A stretch of DNA of 64,000 bases from Vacuolonema iberomarrocanum LEGE 07170 (GTDB lineage Bacteria; Cyanobacteriota; Cyanobacteriia; Elainellales; Elainellaceae), in contig JADEXA010000016.1 in the NCBI GenBank assembly GCA_015207365.1, positions 1 through 64,000 of the forward strand, given 5' to 3'. The notes under the pieces are model-generated. The model searched no databases. It was not told where the DNA came from and saw only the letters and a program-made list of their open reading frames with translations. Shown here piece by piece: positions 61,901-64,000 of this stretch. Each line of letters starts with the position of its first letter. Positions within the stretch are counted from its first letter, which is position 1. The position numbers and the translations under genes are program-made.

Positions 61901-61995
61901 TATAGTGGTGTGCAACCGCATTAAGCACAGCAACGGTTGTGTGGGGCGCGGCGCGCCCCACACAACCGTACTTAACTAACGCGCATAGCGCTATA
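61901..61995. repeat. palindromic element family C, copy C5
   Basis: 95 bp, close to C3 (TATAGTGGTGTGCAACCGCATTAAGC ... GCGCATAGCGCTATA). It abuts A6 with one shared base. Confidence 0.88.
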
Positions 61996-62062
61996 AAACC
62001 CAATACTTATTTTTTGAAAGCGCGGCTAGAGCCGCGCTTTCAAAAAATAAGTATTGGGTTTT
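61995..62062. repeat. family A-type perfect palindrome (A6), likely bidirectional terminator
   Basis: AAAACCCAATACTTATTTTTT... with a perfect 32-bp stem (core GAAAGCGCGGC / GCCGCGCTTTC) and a 4-base TAGA loop. It lies between the convergent TPS transporter and CCA-type genes. Confidence 0.85.
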
Positions 62063-62078
62063 ATTTAATTCGCGATCC

Positions 62079-64000
62079 TTAGTTCGTGGGGAATTGGCGC
62101 TGGAGTAAAGCCTTGGCTTCTTCTACCGTGGCGATTTGCCCATCCAACGTGGCATTGCGTAGGGTTTCTAGAATGGTTTTGAAATCTTTGCCCGGTCGAT
62201 AGCCCAGTTGTTTCAGGTCGTTGCCATCTAGCGGGGGGCGTTGTTGGGACCAGTGCAATAGATACTGCCAGAGCTGACGGCGGAGGGCACGATCGCTTCG
62301 ACACCCAACCAACACCAATGTTTCGGCATCGTATGGGCTGAGGCCGTCCACAATTTGGCTGGGGCGATCGCAGGTGGGTAGGGTTTGGGCGATCGCCGCT
62401 TCGGTTGTATGCAGATGGCTGAGGCGGTCGATGCTCTCGGCTGGAAGTTGTAACCCTTCTGCGACCTTGCCCCGCTCCGCTGGTTCTAAGGAGGCAATCA
62501 GCAATTCCAGCAATACCTGCCAGTGTTCCAGGCTGTTAGCTTTGTCGAAGTGCTTGAGCGTTCGATGCGCTCGCCGCATCTGACGCCACAAACCCGGCGT
62601 CATTTCCAGGTTGGGGTGCAGACAAACCAGCGCTTTGAGCCGCGCTAGCACCCGCAGGGCGCGATACCAGTACGACGCTTCTAGTACCAGCTTCAGTTCT
62701 CGCCGCAGCCGCGTTTGCAGGGCGGGTGTATGCTCCATTTCAGACTGGATATGAGCATAGATGCCACTGGCGATCGCATGGTGGATATAGCTTTCTGTTT
62801 GAGGTTCCAACTGAAACCCTAGCCGCACCGCAAACCGCACGGCTCGATAGATGCGGGTTGGGTCTTCGATAAAGCTGTTGGCGTGAAGCACCCGAATCAA
62901 GCTTTCTCGCAGATCGAGAATGCCGCCAAAGTAATCCAACAGTTCCCCTTGATGGGGGGTGGTCAGCCGGACGGCCAGGGCATTGATGGTAAAGTCGCGC
63001 CGATACAAATCCTGGCGGATAGAACTGGCTTCGACTTCGGGATTGGCAGCAGGATAGGGATAAAATTCGGTGCGAGCCGTGGCAATATCGACCCAGAGCG
63101 AACCCAAGGCTTCATCCTCATGCCAGAGCAAAGCAGCGGTCTGGAAACGTCCGTGAACCTGCAGCTTCGCGTTGGGAAAAAAGTTTTGGATGGCCTTTGC
63201 CAGCTCAACGCCCGCCGCTTGATCGGCGGCCTGGTGGAAGCCATCGACCACCAGATCGATGTCGTCAAATAGCAGTTCTTCTGTGGGCGTGGCACCCTGG
63301 TAGCGATCTATCAACAACAGATCGCGCACGGAACCGCCCACGAGGTAGATCTGCCAGCCCCGTTGTTCGGCTAACTGGGCCGCAGTCATTAACATTTCCC
63401 AGAGAGCGGGATCCAAGCGATCGCGCAGCAAATCCCACATCACCGAGGGTATGGGGCCTTCCCGCCGCCGTTCATGGATGGGGGAGTCGCCGCCGATCTC
63501 CTGCTCCGACTTTTGCTGGTGCAGTTGGCGCAGCAAATCTGTGCGGGTCACAATCCCTACCAGGCTCCCATCTTCCAGCACGGGTAGGCGACCGATATCG
63601 TAGGTCACCATCAGCGTTTCAATGTCGGGCAGGGTTGTGTCTGGGGTAATGGTCTTGAGGGTGGTGGTCATGTACCCTTTGACCGGGGCATGGTCGAACC
63701 CGTGATGTAGGGCAATGTCGATATCCCGGCGAGAAATGATGCCTTGTAAGGTGCCGGCTTCATCCACCACCGATAGTCCCGAATGCCCATAGCGCAAGAG
63801 AATGCGTTGGGCTTCCCCAATGGTCGTTTCCGGACGGATAGTGCGGACGGGGGAGGACATTAACTCGCGGGCAATGGGCGATCGCGGAATTTGTTGGCGA
63901 ATCGATTTGATGAGATTACCCAGGATTTCCCCCGGATTCACCGTTCTAACAGTCAACGATGCCGCTCTGGGATGCCCACCCCCCCCGAGCGGCTGAAACA
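62079..64000 (-). CDS. DHH phosphoesterase-CBS-CCA tRNA nucleotidyltransferase-like fusion (5' end outside window)
   Basis: 640 codons are present; the frame stays open to the right edge. The first residues seen, QPLGGGGHPRAASLTVRTVNPG, are the end of a DHHA1 domain (GGGHPRAA motif), so the DHH part lies outside. Two CBS domains follow (SPVRTIRPETTIGEAQRILL ... SRRDIDIALHHG and TTLKTITPDTTLPDIETLMV ... TRTDLLRQL), then the nucleotidyltransferase: VGGSVRDLLL, DDIDLVVDGF (metal Asp pair), RRDFTINALA, DPTRIYRAVRFAVRLGF and a helical C-terminus. In cyanobacteria these act as A-adding or CCA-adding enzymes, or oligoribonuclease/CCA fusions; which activity this one has cannot be read from sequence. 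Confidence 0.9.
   Translation of the reverse strand, partial: FQPLGGGGHPRAASLTVRTVNPGEILGNLIKSIRQQIPRSPIARELMSSPVRTIRPETTIGEAQRILLRYGHSGLSVVDEAGTLQGIISRRDIDIALHHGFDHAPVKGYMTTTLKTITPDTTLPDIETLMVTYDIGRLPVLEDGSLVGIVTRTDLLRQLHQQKSEQEIGGDSPIHERRREGPIPSVMWDLLRDRLDPALWEMLMTAAQLAEQRGWQIYLVGGSVRDLLLIDRYQGATPTEELLFDDIDLVVDGFHQAADQAAGVELAKAIQNFFPNAKLQVHGRFQTAALLWHEDEALGSLWVDIATARTEFYPYPAANPEVEASSIRQDLYRRDFTINALAVRLTTPHQGELLDYFGGILDLRESLIRVLHANSFIEDPTRIYRAVRFAVRLGFQLEPQTESYIHHAIASGIYAHIQSEMEHTPALQTRLRRELKLVLEASYWYRALRVLARLKALVCLHPNLEMTPGLWRQMRRAHRTLKHFDKANSLEHWQVLLELLIASLEPAERGKVAEGLQLPAESIDRLSHLHTTEAAIAQTLPTCDRPSQIVDGLSPYDAETLVLVGCRSDRALRRQLWQYLLHWSQQRPPLDGNDLKQLGYRPGKDFKTILETLRNATLDGQIATVEEAKALLQRQFPTN

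Overview
The window is chromosomal DNA of a cyanobacterium. Evidence: the HIP1 octamer GCGATCGC is scattered through genes and spacers on both strands; photosynthesis genes are present (a psbU-type photosystem II extrinsic protein and an NblA-type phycobilisome degradation protein); and many neighbours are cyanobacterial families (VKOR-thioredoxin fusion, DHH-CBS-CCA nucleotidyltransferase fusion, DUF2555, LabA/NYN, S1-repeat protein). The number of repeats and the gene mix suggest a filamentous Leptolyngbya- or Oscillatoria-like genome, but the sequence does not fix a genus.

Layout. 1-2000: the 3' end of an IS630-type transposase, a DUF4258 toxin-like pair and a gene broken by an in-frame stop. 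2000-10300: housekeeping and mixed metabolism (S1 protein, TlyA methyltransferase, a small protein with a VHL-like beta domain, SDR epimerase, an esterase with a probable CTG start, DUF2555, a sugar symporter, a phosphoribosyltransferase). 10300-20000: an accessory block, all on the minus strand: a secreted caspase/legumain-like peptidase with an EF-hand loop, an 810-residue fusion ending in an aspartyl/asparaginyl beta-hydroxylase domain, a secreted poly-(Gly-Asp) protein punctuated by Trp, and three paralogous RTX calcium-binding proteins that carry (GD)n or D14 tracts behind a shared N-terminal segment. 20000-22140: a KS-only polyketide synthase lacking the AT core. 22600-46800: VKOR-Trx, a giant coiled-coil/TPR protein, leuA with a lone sugar permease, NYN protein, sulfurtransferase, REC-HD-GYP regulator, glmU, ppc, TldD, a hydrolase and rplS. 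46950-49000: tRNA-Trp(CCA), nblA, a tiny membrane protein and a HEAT-repeat protein. 49000-64000: flavin reductase, nitronate monooxygenase-like protein, cystathionine gamma-synthase-like enzyme, TPR membrane protein, MerR and LuxR-type regulators, YciI, nadB, psbU, a two-partner-secretion outer-membrane transporter, and a DHH/CBS/CCA protein that runs off the right edge.

The two most notable things are (1) the 10.4-20 kb block. An Asp/Asn hydroxylase fusion lies 54 bp downstream of a secreted GD-repeat protein and upstream of a legumain-like protease, next to RTX paralogs that share the acidic tract and, apparently, an upstream 11-bp-period motif. I infer a system that makes and modifies acidic, calcium-binding extracellular proteins. 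(2) An unusually dense set of about 33 palindromic elements in seven families (labelled A to G here; many 90-112 bp). They fill nearly all larger intergenic gaps. One is inserted inside another with a 9-bp target duplication, which shows directly that at least one family is or was mobile.
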